From contig DASZKZ010000033.1 in NCBI GenBank assembly GCA_035552595.1, positions 1-7,505 of the forward strand: a DNA stretch of 7,505 nt, read 5' to 3'. Below the pieces are notes generated by a model. That model searched no databases. It saw nothing but the letters and a program-made list of their open reading frames with translations, and was not told the origin of the DNA. Shown here one piece after another: positions 5,808-7,505 of the stretch (position 1 is its first letter; every line of letters begins with the position of its first letter). Position numbers and translations under genes: made by a program. This DNA comes from Aeolococcus sp035552595. GTDB taxonomy: Bacteria > Chloroflexota > Dormibacteria > Aeolococcales > Aeolococcaceae.

Positions 5808-6860
5808 TGGCGGATGCAGAACTGTCAGCGACGGCGCGGAGACGTGGGAGCTGGCCACCCCGGCATGGGCGAGCACCTGCTTGCTCTGCTTGGCGGCCGC
5901 GCGGATGCGCACCTTGATGCCGAGGTCGCGGACCAGCAGCAGCTGGGTGCCGTACACCGCGAACCCGCGATGTTGCAGCGAGCGGATCAGCTCGGAATCG
6001 TAATGGCGCAGCACGCAGGACACCGGTTGCGGGGGAAGCTCGGCCAGGACGGCGTCGAGGAAGCCCTCGCGGATGGCCGGGTCATGGGCCTCGCACATCA
6101 GCGAGAGGATGCTGGGGCGGCCCGCGCCGGCGGGGCGGATGGCGGCCCAGCCGACCACGCCGGGATGCTCGGCGACGAGGTGTCTGTTCTCATCACGGCC
6201 GATGCGCGCCACACTGCCCTGCGCGAAGGACGCCTGCCACGCCTTCAGCGAGGGCGCCTCGAAGGCGGCGATCTGGCTGGGGGTGACCCGGCGATAGAGG
6301 AGGTGGATGGCGGCGGCGTCCTCGCGGCGACCGGGGCGGACCGCCAGCGGCCGCGCGTCGCTGCGCTCGATCAGCTCCGGCGTCTCATGGAAGAGGATCT
6401 GCTCGGTGGCGAACTGGGTGAAGCCGTGCTCCAGGAACACTCCCACCAGGGGATGATCGAGCGGCAGGCGCACATGGAAGCGGTGGACGCCCTGCTCGAG
6501 ACCGCGGTTGCAGAGGTGGGTGAGCAGGCGCTCACGCGCGAAGTGGCCGGCGCCGCCGGGGGCCACGCAGAGGTTGACGATCTGCCACACCGAGGGTCGC
6601 GTCGAGGTCGCCTGCGCCTGGATGAACCCCACCACGCCCTCGCCGCCGTCCTCAGCCACGAAGAGCACGCCACCGGTGTCGCTGAGAGGCACCAGCGATG
6701 ACAGGGTCTTGCTGAGCGCGTACCACAGCCGCAGCAGCGTGGCCTGGGGAACCGGGCTGTCGGGATGTGGCCCCGGGCCACTCTCGTCGGCGGCCAGAGC
6801 GTCGCGATAGAGCTGCTCGACTCGAGCCAGGTCGCGGAACGACGCCGCGCGCACGTTCAA
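5790..6860 (-). CDS. Tandem GNAT-family N-acetyltransferase
   Basis: A 356-aa protein with two GNAT folds in tandem. The first spans about 1-160: it opens with VRAASFRDLARVEQLY (3-18), has a central strand and loop INL-like segment QIVNLCVAPGGAG (93-105), and closes with FLEHGFTQFATEQILFHE (142-159). The second (about 170-312) opens with LAVRPGRREDAAAIHLLY and closes with LQHRGFAVYGTQLLLV (295-310), the usual GNAT ending. The acetyl-CoA loop of the first copy is degenerate compared with the classic Q/RxxGxG/A, and I see no clear loop in the second, so one copy may be structural. A substrate cannot be named. The start is TTG at 6860: its TTGA overlaps the pdxT stop by four bases and GGGGAG (6874-6869) sits eight bases before it; GTG at 6854 is an alternative with poorer spacing. 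The last 40 residues form a basic tail unlike a GNAT fold. The gene ends eight bases before the R3H ATPase start. Confidence 0.8.
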   Translation of the reverse strand: MNVRAASFRDLARVEQLYRDALAADESGPGPHPDSPVPQATLLRLWYALSKTLSSLVPLSDTGGVLFVAEDGGEGVVGFIQAQATSTRPSVWQIVNLCVAPGGAGHFARERLLTHLCNRGLEQGVHRFHVRLPLDHPLVGVFLEHGFTQFATEQILFHETPELIERSDARPLAVRPGRREDAAAIHLLYRRVTPSQIAAFEAPSLKAWQASFAQGSVARIGRDENRHLVAEHPGVVGWAAIRPAGAGRPSILSLMCEAHDPAIREGFLDAVLAELPPQPVSCVLRHYDSELIRSLQHRGFAVYGTQLLLVRDLGIKVRIRAAAKQSKQVLAHAGVASSHVSAPSLTVLHPPERRER

Positions 6861-7462
6861 GCGGCGCTCTCCCCGCGAACCGCCTCGACCTGCTCGAGGA
6901 AGAGGCGATGGATGCGGTCGTCGCCGGTCATCTCAGGATGGAACGTGAGACCGATGTGCGCGCCCTGGCGGACCGCCACCGCCTCGCCGTCGAGGCGGGC
7001 GAGGACCTCGACGCCGTCTCCTATCGTCTCGATTCGCGGAGCCCGGATGAACACCCCGCGAAAGGGGATGTCACCGAGACCGGCGATGGTCATGTCGGCC
7101 TCGAAGGAGTCCAGCTGGCTGCCCCAGCCGTTGCGCCGCACCGAGATGGCGAGGGTCCCCGTGGCCACCTGGTCCGCCCGGCCATCGGCGATCGAGCGGC
7201 TCAGCAGGATGAGGCCGGCGCACGTGGTCAGGGTCGGCAGCCCGTCCGCAAGCCGGCGCCGCAGCGGTTCCTCGAGCGCGAAGGCGGTGAGCAACTTCCC
7301 CATCGTCGTCGACTCGCCGCCGGGGATGGCCAGCCCGTCGACCGCCTCGATCTCCGCGGCGAGCCGGACCGGTTTCGCCTCCACCCCGCAGCGCTCGAAG
7401 GCGGCGAGATGCTCGCGCACGTCGCCCTGGAGCGCGAGGACACCAATGGTGGTGATCGTCAG
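6857..7462 (-). CDS. pdxT: PLP synthase glutaminase subunit PdxT (start uncertain)
   Basis: PdxT hydrolyses glutamine and passes ammonia to PdxS, which makes pyridoxal 5'-phosphate from ribose 5-phosphate and glyceraldehyde 3-phosphate. Counting from the CTG at 7462 it is 201 aa, close to the usual 190-200. Visible hallmarks are IGVLALQGDVREHL at 6-19, PGGESTTMGKLL at 47-58, TTCAGLILL at 79-87 with nucleophile C81, VRRNGWGSQLDSFE at 108-121, FIRAPRI at 138-144, and FHPEMTGDDRIHRLFL at 174-189 with H175 and E177 completing the triad. No ATG, GTG or TTG precedes the first strand in frame inside the window. The GTG at 7420 would delete the conserved IGVLALQGD strand. CTG at 7462, ATC at 7456 with GGGAAAG six bases upstream, or a start beyond the window edge (the frame stays open to 7505) are the options; I chose CTG provisionally. 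It is the first visible gene of the five-gene operon; pdxS, the usual partner, is not in the window. Confidence 0.93.
   Translation of the reverse strand: MTITTIGVLALQGDVREHLAAFERCGVEAKPVRLAAEIEAVDGLAIPGGESTTMGKLLTAFALEEPLRRRLADGLPTLTTCAGLILLSRSIADGRADQVATGTLAISVRRNGWGSQLDSFEADMTIAGLGDIPFRGVFIRAPRIETIGDGVEVLARLDGEAVAVRQGAHIGLTFHPEMTGDDRIHRLFLEQVEAVRGESAA
6869..6874 (-). promoter_or_regulatory. Ribosome binding site supporting the TTG start of the acetyltransferase
   Basis: GGGGAG on the minus strand lies inside the 3' end of pdxT, eight bases before TTG at 6860 and 14 before the alternative GTG at 6854. Its spacing favours the TTG. Confidence 0.5.
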
Positions 7463-7481
7463 CTTTCCCAGCGGACGTGGC

Positions 7482-7502
7482 GGCCCCGGAGGCGCCGGGG
7501 CC
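7482..7502. repeat. Perfect GC inverted repeat upstream of pdxT
   Basis: GGCCCCGG, a five-base loop AGGCG, then CCGGGGCC: an eight-base-pair stem of G and C only. It sits 20 bases upstream of the provisional pdxT start. No T-run follows on either strand, so it is not a classical intrinsic terminator. It could be an RNA hairpin in the pdxT leader, a terminator of an upstream gene, or a chance product of high GC content. Confidence 0.45.
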
Positions 7503-7505
7503 TGA

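Noticed and set aside
4873..6003. Long plus-strand open frames opposite the R3H ATPase and acetyltransferase genes
   Set aside because: Their translations are rich in His, Asp, Val and Arg with no recognisable motif, and they mirror conserved genes on the other strand.
7228..7446. Minus-strand open frame of 72 codons overlapping pdxT
   Set aside because: It is an Arg/Ser-rich shadow in another frame of the pdxT coding sequence.
6765..7505. Plus-strand open frame of 246 codons opposite pdxT
   Set aside because: Its translation is Ser/Arg/Pro-rich and lies antisense to a gene with an intact catalytic triad.
1..7505. CRISPR arrays, insertion sequences, tRNA or rRNA genes
   Set aside because: I found no regularly spaced direct repeats, transposase motifs, terminal inverted repeats or RNA gene signatures by reading through the window.

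Overview
This is a very GC-rich window, densely coding, with almost every gene on the minus strand and little intergenic space. Gene content and layout suggest a high-GC Gram-positive-type or Chloroflexota/Dormibacterota-like bacterium. The grounds are a DarA/PstA-type cyclic-di-AMP receptor coupled to thymidylate kinase, a Ycf45/SpoIIIAA-like R3H ATPase, a menaquinone-type Fe-S oxidoreductase, and frequent GTG or TTG starts. The taxonomic guess is inference; no rRNA or tRNA is present to settle it.

Left block (1-2476, minus strand): a two-gene unit transcribed leftward. It starts with a complete crotonase-fold enoyl-CoA hydratase (1700-2476). Eight bases later comes a membrane-bound Fe-S oxidoreductase that runs off the left edge (1-1691). 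That protein has a NarI-like five-helix haem domain, two 4Fe-4S motifs and the start of a CCG (cysteine-rich) domain. This is the architecture of FadF/EMO, the ETF:menaquinone oxidoreductase that passes electrons from acyl-CoA dehydrogenases into the quinone pool, so the pair reads as a fatty-acid or acyl-CoA beta-oxidation module.

Middle (2477-3140): an 88-bp divergent intergenic spacer, then one plus-strand gene (2565-3140). It encodes a 191-aa protein that I do not recognise, with a charged helical centre and a Gly/Val-rich C-terminal part. It meets the next operon tail to tail; the two stop codons are read from the same CTAG tetranucleotide.

Right block (3137-7462, minus strand): a tightly packed five-gene operon, in transcription order pdxT (glutaminase subunit of PLP synthase), a tandem GNAT acetyltransferase, a Ycf45-like AAA/R3H ATPase, tmk (dTMP kinase) and darA (c-di-AMP receptor). 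Junctions are 4-bp overlaps (TTGA, GTGA) or gaps of 6-8 bases, so translational coupling is likely throughout. The tmk-darA pair is the one known from Firmicutes; here it is joined to an R3H ATPase rather than to yaaR/holB.

Most genes are recognisable housekeeping or metabolic families. The points that deserve a second look are the DarA/tmk/R3H-ATPase linkage, the unrecognised 191-aa protein, the missing conventional start codon of pdxT, and the acyl-CoA/EMO pairing. I see no CRISPR array, mobile element, rRNA or tRNA, and no gene-free stretch over 300 bases.
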